Source: Phialophora verrucosa
Taxonomy: Eukaryota; Ascomycota; Eurotiomycetes; Chaetothyriales; Herpotrichiellaceae
Length of the DNA stretch: 64,000 bases
Assembly (NCBI GenBank): GCA_002099365.1
Contig: MSED01000010.1
Location: 434,001-498,000, forward strand
Direction of reading: 5' to 3'
The notes under the pieces are model-generated. The model was given only the letters and a program-made list of their open reading frames with translations. It had not been told where the DNA came from and made no database searches. Within the stretch, counting starts at the first letter, position 1, and each line of letters starts with the position of its first letter. Positions 54,348-64,000 of the stretch are shown here, piece by piece. The position numbers were made by a program, and so were the translations under genes.

Positions 54348-56321
54348 ATGGGCATCTTTGGCGCACTGCTTTCATTGCTCGCTGTGTTGTTCGCGTGGAC
54401 TTGTATCGTCCGCTGGAAGAGACGTAAGGTATGGAAGTCTTTGGCTCTCTCGCATTGACGCCAGGGATCTGATGGCAGTGAATGACATGCGCACATTTCG
54501 CTGACTTGTTGTCTTTACAGGATTTGACAGCCTTCGCTGCCAGGTACGGTTGCGAGCCGCCACAAAAGCATCTATACAATTTATGGTGGCCGCCCTTGGG
54601 CTTGGATAAGTAAGTGTTGAATCCACAGGCCTGCCGGTTTCTGCTGACAACAACTTTCAGGACGTTTCCAACTATCAAGGCAGACCGAGCAGGCCGTCTC
54701 CCAGCGTTCATGCTGCAAGAATTCGAGAAGCATGGACACACCTACACACAGCAATTACCGGGGCAATATGTCATTCTGACCAGGTCGCCTGCCAACGTCG
54801 AGGCTGTGTGCAAGACTCGCTTCAAAGGTCCGTATGTTCCCGGCCTCTCGCGAATGGGCATCGTCTCACGCATGCACTTCAGAATATGAGATTGGAGAAG
54901 ACCGTGCTGGCAATTTTCGTCCGCTCATTGGACATGGCGTTCTTGCATTAGATGGTCGGGAATGGATGAAATCGCGCGCCATGCTAAGGTCAGTTCCGAA
55001 AGCGTTACCCTGGGTCTCAAAATATATTGACCGCGAGCGGATATAGACCACATTTTAACAGGAGCACCGACCATGATTTCATTCAACTAGAGACTCATGT
55101 TCAGCACTTACTTAGGCGACTTGCCGAAGCTTCCCGGGATAACAAGCCCGTCGAGATCTCAGAGTTGCTGCTCAGACTCAGCACCGACTTTGCTACCAAG
55201 GCGGTGTTCGGCCAAAGTACCGATTCTTTGCTCTTCAATCGAGAACAGCCGTCAGCCCAACAGGGCGAAGGAAGCGCAGCAGAGTTCTCCAAGGCTGCTA
55301 ACCACGCCATCCACATGCTTGGACAGAGAGGGTTACTCATCAACCTTTACTGGGTCCTCGACTCTCCTCGGTTTCGAAAATCCTGCAGGATCGTCAAGCG
55401 TTTCGTGGATCGATATCTGACAGAAGCGAGACGGTCACGGGAGAAGACCCTTACGCAGTCAGCGCCTAGGGGAGGAGACAGTACATCGTTCATGCATTCC
55501 TTGGTGACCAGGGACAACGCTCCCTCCGACGTGATCAGGGATCAGCTCCTGGCCCTCCTGCTGGCGAGCCGGGACACTTCAGCCTCGTTCGCCGCATGGG
55601 CGGTGTATGCATTGGCTAGATCTCCACGAGTGATGGCCAAGCTTCGTGGCTTGATCGAGGCTCGTCTTCCTGGGGGGAAAGCCCCGATTGTGGCGGACAT
55701 CGCAGCTCTGCCATATTTACGCCACGTCCTGAACGAGACGTTGCGACTCTTTCCCGTAGTGCCCCTGGACGGCCGCACAGCCAAGACCCACACAGTGCTT
55801 CCAGAAGGAGGAGGCGTCGACGGCAAAAGCCCATTGTTGGTTCCAGCTGGAGCCAAAGTGGCGTTCAATATCTATGCTCTGCACCATCGACGCGATATTT
55901 TTGGAGACGACGCCGACGAGTTCCGGCCAGAACGATGGGAAGATGACAGGGTCGGCCCCATGGCCGACTTTGAAGGCGCTTTCGTCCCGTTCATCATCGG
56001 ACCACGTGTCTGCTTAGGCAGTAAGTCTTTACCGCATCGACGTGCAGCCTCAGCCACCCATTGTGCTGACCCATTGTCCCAGAAAACATGGCAATGATGA
56101 TTGTGTCATATGTCATCATCCGCATCCTACAGAGTTTCCGAGACATTGAGCCTGTTGCGGCTCCGGCGTCTCAAGACCCTCGGCGAAATCCCAACAAGTG
56201 GCCCAGCGAAGAGACTCGGTACCAGATGAAGGACGGGGAAACTACGTTTAGAATCGGCGTCACTATGTCTCCTCGGGATGGGGTATGGGTGAATCTACAC
56301 CCCGCCACATTGGACACGTAA
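54348..56321 (+). CDS. Cytochrome P450 monooxygenase (CYP52-like)
   Basis: Six exons: 54348-54428, 54521-54609, 54661-54827, 54883-54988, 55047-56020 and 56083-56321, giving 551 aa with all phases closed. An N-terminal anchor (GALLSLLAVLFAWTCIV) holds it in the ER membrane. The C-helix reads GREWMKSRAMLRPHF across intron 4. The I-helix oxygen motif is LLASRDTSA (residues 320 on), with Ser replacing the usual Gly of AGRDTTA. ExxR is Glu378-Arg381 (ETLR), then FRPERW. The heme loop FIIGPRVCLGK has Cys470 and spans the last intron. The pattern resembles alkane/fatty-acid hydroxylases of the CYP52 type and their relatives in secondary metabolism. It needs a P450 reductase, not in this window. The substrate is unknown. 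Confidence 0.92.
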
Positions 56322-57682
56322 CGCAGCTGCAATTCTCGAATTGTACTCGTACATAATAGTTTGTCTAGACCACGCCGTTCTTGCAGCCTTTCGCCCTCCA
56401 CCCAGCACAAAAGCGATGCTCCCTCGGTGTTCTCATTCGCCAACGCCCTTGACGCTCAGCTAGCCAAACGCATGCAGACCGCAACAATGAGCAATTCTCC
56501 GCGCAGATGGTGCCATCGTGTTGTGGCTGCTGGGCCTCGAGAGCCTAGGCCAGTCTAGGCAACGCCGTCGGCACAAGCACACTGCGTCCCCTTGTTCCGG
56601 TTAAGCCTCAGGCGCTGACAAGCATTTCGGTTCCCCATTGCACAGGCGCCCCAAGACTCGAAATAGCTGCCGCGTCATTCGACGGATGGGCCCCGACAAT
56701 GACTGTTCGTGGACTCGTACGTATTGTGGACGCGGGCATTTGTACAATCCCAGAGCTCAGTTACAAGTGCTGCGGTGGGGTAGCTAACATATTGACGGAT
56801 GTGCAATGCAGGAGAAAGACGGGGAAGCTTGAGCAAGATTCATAGCAGCTGCATGGCCGATGAATGCATTGTCGAGAGGCTGCAAGTTTCGCACGCCTCA
56901 CGACTTCCGGTGTCTGTGTTGGTGTCCATGTGAGTATCAGGACGATGGAGAATCTTTTTGACAGTCACATCGCACATGATTGATTGTCGCTTATGATCCT
57001 GTCGGGGTTCAGCCCATCCATGCACCGCCCTCGTCAGCCGGGAACGATTAGCAATGCCTGTATACGGCGGAGGTGTCCACGACACTGTCCAGATGGGGTT
57101 TCTCGATGTACCTAATGAGTAACGAGCTCACCCTCAGCTCTCAGCTCGCAGCCCTAAGCTCCGAGACAGGATTCCTCAGATCTGTGGAGATTGCGAAGGC
57201 CCCCGGCTGCATATCTTCCATTGGAATGACGCTCGCAATACGAGGCGGCCGCGAACAGATGGATCGATCTTCCGCCTCGATGGCTGGCTAGCATCATTCG
57301 CTGGTATCGTACGACGAGAGACCTAGGCGAGTACAAGTCAACGGACCAAATACCAGCAATATATAAGAGATATACCCGCTACCCCAGAACGTTAGTTGTC
57401 AGAGTGCTTTGCTCCCTCTCCACTCGACACCACCAGCCACCTGATTTTCGGACCAGTGTACAACCCCCCCCCTCACTACTCGTACTCCCTGGGCGACGTA
57501 ACGCAGGCACAAAGCTTGGGTCCAAGCACCCAGTTATCATCCGACACTCCACAGCTCCAAGCCGCGCATCACCTCACCGGGCGAAGCCTCGGCAGGGCGC
57601 AAAACCTGGTATGCAAACAAACGACGACGTGGACAACCCCACTCCGCCACATACCACTACGTCTTGGAAATCCCATTAAATA
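56322..57682. other. Intergenic with a TATA-like box
   Basis: No gene is recognised. ATATATAAGA at 57359-57368 is a good TATA-like element and lies 315 bases before the small ORF at 57683. Confidence 0.4.
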
Positions 57683-57862
57683 ATGGCAGCGTACCTGCTC
57701 GGGTTTGTCTTGTATTTCTCCCCCGTTCCATTGCTTTTCCTCTCTCCTTGGTATCTGCCTGACCTGAAGCTGCCCATCTGCGCGCCCAACAGCAAACATG
57801 ATCAAAAATCTAATGCATCTGCTCTTCAGCACCGGTCTCTCCTCCACCGTCCCCGGCGATGA
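57683..57862 (+). CDS. Small hydrophobic ORF, 59 aa
   Basis: ATG at 57683 downstream of the TATA-like box. Residues 2-26 are hydrophobic (AAYLLGFVLYFSPVPLLFL), like a signal peptide or membrane anchor, and the remainder is polar. It overlaps the next ORF in another frame. There is no family match, so it may be an upstream ORF or chance. Confidence 0.2.
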   Translation: MAAYLLGFVLYFSPVPLLFLSPWYLPDLKLPICAPNSKHDQKSNASALQHRSLLHRPRR

Positions 57863-58037
57863 CGACTTCTTCAACGAGCCCTCCACGATGCGGCCCCGGC
57901 TGACTGCCGCCGCGGCTGCCAAGGAGTCAGGTCCCACGGAGGATTCTGCATCACTGCTGTCGACATCATCGACCTACCAGGTTGTCGCCAGAGGACTTCC
58001 CTGCACGAAGATCCATTACGCTGCACCTAGTGCTTGA
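57798..58037 (+). CDS. Small hypothetical ORF, 79 aa
   Basis: MIKNLMHLLFSTGLSSTVPG start, then DDDFFNEPSTMRPRLTAAAA and a Ser-rich end. Codon use is GC-rich and regular up to about 57978. No domain is recognised. It could be the first exon of a longer gene or a small secreted protein. Confidence 0.25.
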   Translation: MIKNLMHLLFSTGLSSTVPGDDDFFNEPSTMRPRLTAAAAAKESGPTEDSASLLSTSSTYQVVARGLPCTKIHYAAPSA

Positions 58038-58836
58038 AACACAATCCTCACACCCACCCCGCTCGGTACGAGTACGAAGCCGGCGGTCGACCGCCACCAG
58101 CTTTCGGCATAGTGGCTCAGGAACCCCAACAAACCATTGGCACTGTTCTGAACGTTGTTCCCCGCGTTCACCATAGTCGATGCCGATGTCTCAGTTGCAA
58201 AGAGCTGCTTCCGTTCCAAGCCAGCATCCCGCGACGAACCATCAGGGCAGTTCTCTCAATACGGAGCACTCAACGCAACAACATACGATGACCGCCTTCG
58301 GGAAAACCGATAACCCAGGACGAATAATGCACGTCGCATCCTGATGCCAAGTTATTCTGGCATCATCCATCCATCCATTCATCGATCCATTCTTCGGTCC
58401 GTCCGCCCACTTGCATCGCATCACGTCGCCGCACATCGCATTCGCCAGCTGCATGCATGCATATCGATACGTGCAGCATGTCTCACTCGCGACTCGGGCA
58501 TCCTACTCACCCGCGACAACAATGCTGATGCAAATCTACGGGGCATCAACAGCACCATTGGACGAGTAGTACTAGCCAGAGCCGGGGTGATGCACGCGCT
58601 ACGACGTCGACGAATTCCTCCTAGATCGCAGAGACGCTGTGGTTCAAACATGATGTAATACACAGTATACCTTCTCATTCTACTGGCTTCCCAGCAAGCC
58701 GTGCGCGCAACGGCCAGCGTACACCATTGACGATGATATGATATCATATGATTTTACACAATACACCCACTCCACGCTCCATACCGCATCATACCATACC
58801 AAACGACACGACACGACACGACACGAGGTGACACGA

Positions 58837-58870
<34 letters not shown>

Positions 58871-59402
58871 CCGGGGACAGAGTTCGATACAGTACGAGTT
58901 ACTGTATGTACCTGGACCTGGCTTGAGCTTCTGCAATCTTGAAACTTTGGAAATTGGCATTTTGGAGTTGAATCGCATTGTCCCACGCGCGCGCGCCCAG
59001 CACAGACCATTCTTTAAGAAAAACAAACGGGCGGTCTGTGCGGTGCGGTGCTGCGCTCGGGTACCGCGGATATATATAGATATAATAATAGTACTCGTAC
59101 TGGCACATGAACCTTGGGTACTCCGCAAGCTATCTGGGAATGTGAGGCATCACGGTCCAAGTCCATGGCCGTGAAAATAAGAAAGCCTATTTGGACCGTC
59201 CCTTTCAGCTTTGTATTGGATACTCTTTGGACACCCTAGTAAGGGAGAGGGTCCTTATTGTATGTGATGAGGCGTCAATCATCAGTCCAACAAATGTAAT
59301 GATTTACATGAAAGGGGGTGGCTCTTTCTCTTGCTTGACCGATTGATTCAGTCGTCCCGAAAATAACGGTTGTAGTTGTACACCCAGCAAGCCGGAGGAT
59401 TC
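58038..59402. other. Intergenic, repeat-containing
   Basis: 1.36 kb without a supported gene. It holds the simple repeats at 58801-58870 and a 14-base palindrome ATATGATATCATAT near 58736-58749. Confidence 0.45.
58801..58870. repeat. Adjacent CGACA and GGCACA microsatellites
   Basis: CGACA pentamers lie at about 58804-58825, then five perfect GGCACA hexamers at 58841-58870. Confidence 0.95.
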
Positions 59403-60581
59403 CTAGGACAGCACAGAAAGAAGTGGCAGGGACACCATGACAAAATACCCACGCACTCCTTGGTCGAAAAGTGCAGCCACTGCTCCATTGGGCTGGATCT
59501 GTGTAGCAGCGCCCTGTGTTGCCGATGATGTAGCTGAAGCCGAAGAGTTGCTCGTCGCGGGGGATTCCTCCTGGGCGATAGGCCCGATCACGGAGAGACC
59601 CTGAGATCCTGACGACGTATTCGAAGCAGCGGCTGACTGCCCTCCATTCGTGGTCACATACAGCATGTTCTTGTCTGATGCAGCTCGTCCCCAAGCCAGA
59701 GCAGTCGGCCCGAGAAGCGAGCTGACATTGCTGTTCATGGTACCTGCAATCACCTGCTGTGTCCCATTGCTGGCAACTCGGCTTACAGCGTTGACCTGCT
59801 GGCAGATATAGGCTGTTCCAGCGTCATCCAAGATGAGATCGTCGCCTTTTGCAACCTGCGCGATGACCTCGGGTTCCGCCGAAGCAGTACCATTGGCATC
59901 GATTGCTAGGCGGTAATACAGGTTTGTCCCGGTGTTTGTGTAATAGAGGAACCCGTTTTGGTACTTCAAGCCATTGATCCCTGCCGCTTTAGAGGAGGGA
60001 TCGGGAGCCATCGATGCATCTTTGATGGCTGGCACAACACTTCCTGTTGCAACATCAACTTTCCAGACCACACCAGCGTACGAATCGGCCGCCAGGACAA
60101 ATCCGGGTTGTCCATCGACATGTGTGAGACCATTGAGGATAGTGGCATCTGTGAGGGTGGCGATCTTGCGCGGAGTCGGTAGGCTGGTTGCCCTGCCCGT
60201 GGGGAGCTGGCGCAAGCCGGTCATGTCGACTTCAAACAGCGCGAATGACTGCGGGACGGGCTGTCTTGTCTCAATCGAGAAGTTGCCCGTGGTCACATAG
60301 AACACATCTGGCTGAAGCTCAGTGATGCCATATGAACCAGAGGCGCCCGCGAAGCGTGTGACGAGGGTGGCATTGCGGGATGATAGAGGATCGATCTGCC
60401 ATAGTGTCGCTTCGGGAGCCGACGTTGTTACAAGAACTCTGCCGTTGGCTCGCACAGCCAGATTCTCGACAAGAAAGTTGTCCAAGGCCGCAACTGGTTG
60501 GACTGCATATTCATTGGATGGTGTACTTTGAGCTGCGGCGATCAGTGCAAAGGCGCATAGAAAACACAAAAGACAAAACAT
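59403..60581 (-). CDS. Secreted beta-propeller (SMP-30/NHL-like) protein, possible GPI anchor
   Basis: One exon, 392 aa from the ATG at 60581; the frame opens earlier only from TTG. A clear signal peptide, MFCLLCFLCAFALIAAAQS, leads into repeats of a six-bladed propeller: FLVENLAVRANGRVLVTTSA, LWQIDPL, FYVTTGNFS, LNGLTHVDGQPGFVLAADSY, VVWKVDVATG, INGLKYQNGFLYYTNTGTNL, GDDLILDDAGTAYICQQVN, LGPTALAWGR. A Ser/Ala/Thr stalk and a hydrophobic C-terminal end (GYFVMVSLPLLSVL) fit a GPI attachment signal. Fungal members of this fold include lactonase-like proteins, but I cannot identify metal ligands, so enzymatic activity is not assigned. It is divergent from the Zn2Cys6 regulator. Confidence 0.83.
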   Translation of the reverse strand: MFCLLCFLCAFALIAAAQSTPSNEYAVQPVAALDNFLVENLAVRANGRVLVTTSAPEATLWQIDPLSSRNATLVTRFAGASGSYGITELQPDVFYVTTGNFSIETRQPVPQSFALFEVDMTGLRQLPTGRATSLPTPRKIATLTDATILNGLTHVDGQPGFVLAADSYAGVVWKVDVATGSVVPAIKDASMAPDPSSKAAGINGLKYQNGFLYYTNTGTNLYYRLAIDANGTASAEPEVIAQVAKGDDLILDDAGTAYICQQVNAVSRVASNGTQQVIAGTMNSNVSSLLGPTALAWGRAASDKNMLYVTTNGGQSAAASNTSSGSQGLSVIGPIAQEESPATSNSSASATSSATQGAATQIQPNGAVAALFDQGVRGYFVMVSLPLLSVLS

Positions 60582-61211
60582 TTTCGCCAGAAGCAACGTA
60601 ACAAAAAAGAGGACAGAGCAGAGAGTGGCTGAGGAATGGATGTCATCTTTGAGAGTTGGTACGAGTAGGGCGTCCTTAAATCATTTCCATGTGGGCGGCG
60701 TGTCTCCTGATGAGATTGCATCCGTGAGTCCAGTCGAGTCTCCAGGCACTCTTGAAGTGGTAATGGAAAGTGGAATGCTCAAGGCTATGAGAGCTGAAGT
60801 TCGTGGACAGCGAACATTATCCTCATCTCGTTTCATTTCGGCCCCGTCAAGAATTGTGGCTTGGCACTTCGTACACTAAACTCAACAGGCTAAGCCCCTA
60901 GACTAAATGGGGCAAGGCGCGACGCTGTCTTGCCGGCCGCATGCTTCTAAACCCTACGATTGAAACTGGAACGAAAGGTCACCGCGATGGTGGCTTCGTC
61001 AGAGCCAAATAGGAGACAGAACCCCATGTTCCAAGGTTCTTCGCTTCTTTCGGCCCTATGGGTGAGGCTGAAGCTTAGAGCGCCAGGAGCAAGCGACCTG
61101 GGCTGCTTAACGGGCTTGGCTGCCGTGGCTTGCAAGACCTCCTCCATTCCTCGTTCACTAAACCTTCACGGTCAATTCTAACATCACCTTCACCAAGATC
61201 CTCTCCGCGAG
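60582..61211. promoter_or_regulatory. Shared divergent promoter, propeller gene and Zn2Cys6 regulator
   Basis: 630 bases between divergent starts with no coding sequence. A regulator divergent from a target gene is a common fungal arrangement, so sites for its own factor (CGG half-sites) are expected here. I did not find a clear CGG-Nx-CCG pair. Confidence 0.4.
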
Positions 61212-62469
61212 ATGGTCGGTTCGAGAACCTATCATACGAAGACTCGCAACGGGTGCAGTAACTGCAAAAGGCGGCGCGTCAGGGTATGCAATGAACTGGT
61301 CCCCTTGGCCGCAATGTATGCAATGATCAGTTGCGGGCTTGAGGCTCCCTTGGCGTATCTTTGAATTGATCTGTGCCTGAATGGATGCTGATTGGTTTGT
61401 CCCACTATGATAGTGCAACTTGCAGGCGCCACGATGCAAGCATTGCGAGAGGCGCGGCGAGGAATGCGACTATCAGTACCTGAACAGCCCGCTCTCCGCC
61501 TCACATACTCGTACGCTGGAGCCGGCGAGAAGCCAATCATCAGACGCTGTAACACGCTCGTCAAACCCGTCTCCTCCTCTAAGTCAAAATGTGGAACCCA
61601 TTCAATTGTTGTCCAACTTTGTTACGAGGACCGCAACTACGTTGGCCTGGTTCAGTGACACTCGGTGGACATGGGAGGTCGAGGTCCCCCGGCATGTAGA
61701 GGACAATGCCTTCCTGCGCCACGCCTTGCTGGCAACATCTGCGCTGCATATCTGCTTCCTCCAGCCACCTAGTCCGAACGAGTATCACCTGGCAGCATAT
61801 CAAAACTGTCGCGAGGCAACTCTTCTCTTCCGGTCCACCGTCACTAAAATCACCAGGGAGAACTGTATTGCAGTCCTAGCATTCTCCCTCTTGATATCCG
61901 TGTTTCAGCTTGGTATTACCATCAGCCCACCTGCTGCCGACAGGACCCCAGAAGAGGCCTCTGGTCAGCTTATCCATGCGCTCTCGGCCTTGCGTGGCGC
62001 ATGGTCCTTGATAGGGCAACTTCATTCTCACCTGGCTCAAAGCCCAATCAGCGGCCTATTCTCCCAGCGGCGCCACTGTAATTCTGAGCCGCTGGACAAT
62101 GAACACCAGCAAGCATTCGAACGCCTCGAGTCCTTGAATACTCTCTCAAGTGCTCCTCTCGAGGTACGGACTGCACGTGCTGAAGCTATCCGCTCACTTC
62201 GTAGCTGGTTCTCCACCACATCCGGATGTCCCTCTACATGGCTACATCTGGTATATTGGCCGTCCTCGCTCCCGGAAGAATACATGTCGCTTTTGAAGGA
62301 GAATGACCCCATCTCCCTGGTGATCCTTTGCCATTGGTCCGTGGGAATCGGCCGTGCATCCCACAAATGGTTTCTGGCTGGATGGGCAAAGCAGACTATT
62401 GACCTCGCTGTGCGATTGCTGGGACCGGAATGGCATCCCGCGCTCGAATGGCCGACAAAAATGAGATAG
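61212..62469 (+). CDS. Zn2Cys6 binuclear cluster transcription factor
   Basis: Two exons, 61212-61283 and 61414-62469, give 375 aa. The 130-base intron (GTATGC...TGATAG) splits the zinc cluster between Arg and the third Cys. Joined, the spacing is Cys-x2-Cys-x6-Cys-x6-Cys-x2-Cys-x6-Cys, within residues 15-43 (GCSNCKRRRVR, then CNLQAPRCKHCERRGEEC), a complete DNA-binding module. The rest resembles the middle-homology region of the smaller Zn2Cys6 regulators (ALLATSALHICFLQPPSPNE, CREATLLFRSTVT, VLAFSLLISVFQLG). It is shorter than most. Such factors often control a neighbouring pathway; candidates are the divergent propeller gene and the P450. Confidence 0.9.
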
Positions 62470-63001
62470 AGCTTGGGACGTTTGGAATACAGCTGTCAAG
62501 TGGCCATTAAAACCCAGCGAGGCCGTCCCCGCTCGGTCCTTGGGGCGTCATGGTCGGGATAGTGCAGTCAAAGCCACCCGTCGTTTTCCAAGAGTTGGAC
62601 GGATCCCTTCCTGTCTCTAAAAGGGGAACTGTTTCTGGTTCCCACTGATGGTTGCATGGTTGGCGTGCGAAGGTAATATATTAGTCAATCTGGGAGACGA
62701 TCGACGGAGGATGGGGGGACTAGACGAACATTCCTGGGCTGTACTCTCGGGCAAGGCACGCATCTGGTAGCTCGAGGACGGCAATACTCAACGAGACTAG
62801 TTCGAGCTTTTTCATTGCAACAGTTGTCACTTGGCCGTTAGCTTATACAACCCGTCCTACATAGCTTTTGCCGCTCACTATCCCCCTGAACTCCTTGCTG
62901 CCCGGTCATGCTTGCATAGCGTCGCACTACAAGTCCTCCCTGTTGAAGAGACAGCGACAGTGAGTGTATTGTTCTACATGTGGCTGATGCTCAAGAATTT
63001 C
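62470..63001. other. Intergenic, convergent
   Basis: 530 bases between convergent genes, with no supported feature. Confidence 0.45.
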
Positions 63002-64000
63002 TTAGAATTCCATCGCGTCACCTCCAGTCCCATTTCTTGACGAAACTTTAGACAAATCCAATCTTGATTGACTTGGATCCGCTGTTGTGTCATCGCCATC
63101 CTCGTCGTCGTCGTCTTCTTCACCATCAAGTTCAAAGTCGAAATCTCCACGTTCAATCCGGCTGCACTTGTCCAGGACCGCTTGATATTCCTTCCTCAAG
63201 TCATCAAGCGTGATGACCACGCGGCGGCGCTTCTTCATCTGCAAATCATGGCTTTCACCCCGAGTATCCGCATGGTCTTCGCCATTCAGGCCACTCGCAT
63301 TGGCCTTCTGGTCCTCGATTTCCACGATGATGTATGCTTCCTCCGGCGCCACACAGGCCATCAGATTTATCAGTGCAAGCAAGATGTGTCTTAGCGCCGT
63401 ACCTCGGGGATCGTGTCTCGCTCGGCCCGATTTCCGGATCGCCTTCAGCCGATCATACAGCACGGTCACCGCGCGCCGATAGTCCTTTTGCGAAAGACTA
63501 ACGGCGTGCAGGATGGATAGGTAGTCCAATTTACTGTCGTCGGACGCCCAGACGGACGGCGCGGATTGGTTCTTCGACAGTGAAATCAGGTGTTGGTCCA
63601 AGTGGCGTGCCAAATGTGGATACATAGCCCATGGCAGAGACTGCAATGTTTGAACTGCGCCTTCAGGTCCTGAGGCAGAGCTATCGGGGTTCAGTATGGC
63701 GTCAACAAGAGCGGTGACAGAGGGACGCTGCAAGGCGGGATCGGGTAGCTGCACGAGCGCCGCATAGGCCTTCTCATATCTCGACAGTTTGAGCTCTGCG
63801 TTGAACAACCGGGATATTATTTCGGTCCGGAAGTTGGGACTAGGTTCCTTTTGACCAGACGGTAGTGCTTCAAGAGCTAGGTGTGCGAATTGAGCTGCTT
63901 CGTTGTATGCCTTGGCAGTCTCGAAGAGCGTCATGACGTGGACCAGGTACCTGGGAATACCGTTGTTGAAGCACTCCGCCTCAATCATGGAAAGTAGCCC
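63002..64000 (-). CDS. NUP120: Nucleoporin Nup120/Nup160, C-terminal part (5' truncated by window end)
   Basis: The frame is open to the window edge, so the Met at 63988 is internal (GLLSMIEAEC precedes). About 332 residues are visible, against 1100-1400 for the family. Helical-solenoid phrases match Nup160 C-termini: YLVHVMTLFETAKAYNEAAQ, then FNAELKLSRYEKAYAAL, QKDYRRAVTVLYDRLKAI, LLALINLMACVAPEEAYIIV and RRRVVITLDDLRKEYQAVLD. A short acidic tail follows (EEDDDDEDGDD), ending ...GGDAMEF. Nup120/160 is a structural arm of the Y-shaped (Nup84/Nup107) complex of the nuclear pore. Confidence 0.88.
   Translation of the reverse strand, partial: GLLSMIEAECFNNGIPRYLVHVMTLFETAKAYNEAAQFAHLALEALPSGQKEPSPNFRTEIISRLFNAELKLSRYEKAYAALVQLPDPALQRPSVTALVDAILNPDSSASGPEGAVQTLQSLPWAMYPHLARHLDQHLISLSKNQSAPSVWASDDSKLDYLSILHAVSLSQKDYRRAVTVLYDRLKAIRKSGRARHDPRGTALRHILLALINLMACVAPEEAYIIVEIEDQKANASGLNGEDHADTRGESHDLQMKKRRRVVITLDDLRKEYQAVLDKCSRIERGDFDFELDGEEDDDDEDGDDTTADPSQSRLDLSKVSSRNGTGGDAMEF

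Noticed and set aside
54600..56321. P450 as a pseudogene because the longest single ORF lacks the heme loop end and N-terminus
   Set aside because: Five introns with canonical ends restore a full-length 551-aa protein with anchor, I-helix, ExxR, PERW and complete heme loop.
58732..58752. AT palindrome as an origin or binding site
   Set aside because: Short AT palindromes of this size occur by chance, and nothing nearby supports a function.
61212..61413. Zn2Cys6 factor lacking half its zinc cluster
   Set aside because: An intron in the cluster explains it; using the acceptor TGATAG at 61413 gives perfect cysteine spacing, better than the nearby TTGCAG.
1..64000. tRNA genes
   Set aside because: I looked for B-box-like GGTTCGA runs; those seen fall inside coding exons or lack cloverleaf partners. 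A covariance-model scan would be decisive.

Overview
The window is nuclear DNA of a filamentous ascomycete (Pezizomycotina). The evidence is short GT-AG introns (about 48-370 bases, most under 100), unlinked monocistronic genes on both strands, and fungus-specific families such as STB3, a Zn2Cys6 regulator, a fungal kelch membrane protein and an Ipa-like protein. I cannot fix the class or species. I recognised no tRNA, rRNA, CRISPR array or intact transposon. Exon boundaries were placed by eye from splice signals and reading-frame phase, and every assembled model below closes in frame.

Layout. 1-19.7 kb is dense housekeeping DNA: the C-terminal end of NAA15 (N-terminal acetylation), a monocarboxylate-type MFS transporter, a LIM-domain protein, the CHD1 chromatin remodeller divergent from the ribosome-recycling ATPase RLI1, and STB3. 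21-24.3 kb holds a fructosamine-kinase-like gene and an MFS transporter gene broken by one in-frame TGA. 25.7-31.6 kb carries two spliceosome genes, PRP31 and CLF1, around a short locus whose coding strand I cannot settle. 33-48 kb holds a kelch/transmembrane protein, an Ipa-like protein, the tRNA-splicing phosphotransferase TPT1 and two single-pass membrane proteins. 48-52 kb is gene-poor. 52-62.5 kb looks accessory: an integral membrane protein, a six-exon cytochrome P450, a secreted beta-propeller protein and a Zn2Cys6 regulator. The last kilobase is the C-terminal part of a NUP120/Nup160 nucleoporin that runs off the window.

The most notable signal is in the kelch gene. Its stop is UGA followed directly by CUA, the known high-readthrough context, and the same frame stays open for 137 more codons with coding-like composition. 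The gene also has a leader of about 785 bases with no ATG, followed by a five-codon upstream ORF. Other points of interest are a 12-base microexon in RLI1, an upstream ORF whose stop overlaps the start of the Ipa-like gene, a hidden first exon in the LIM gene, and an ATG-less open frame just after RLI1.
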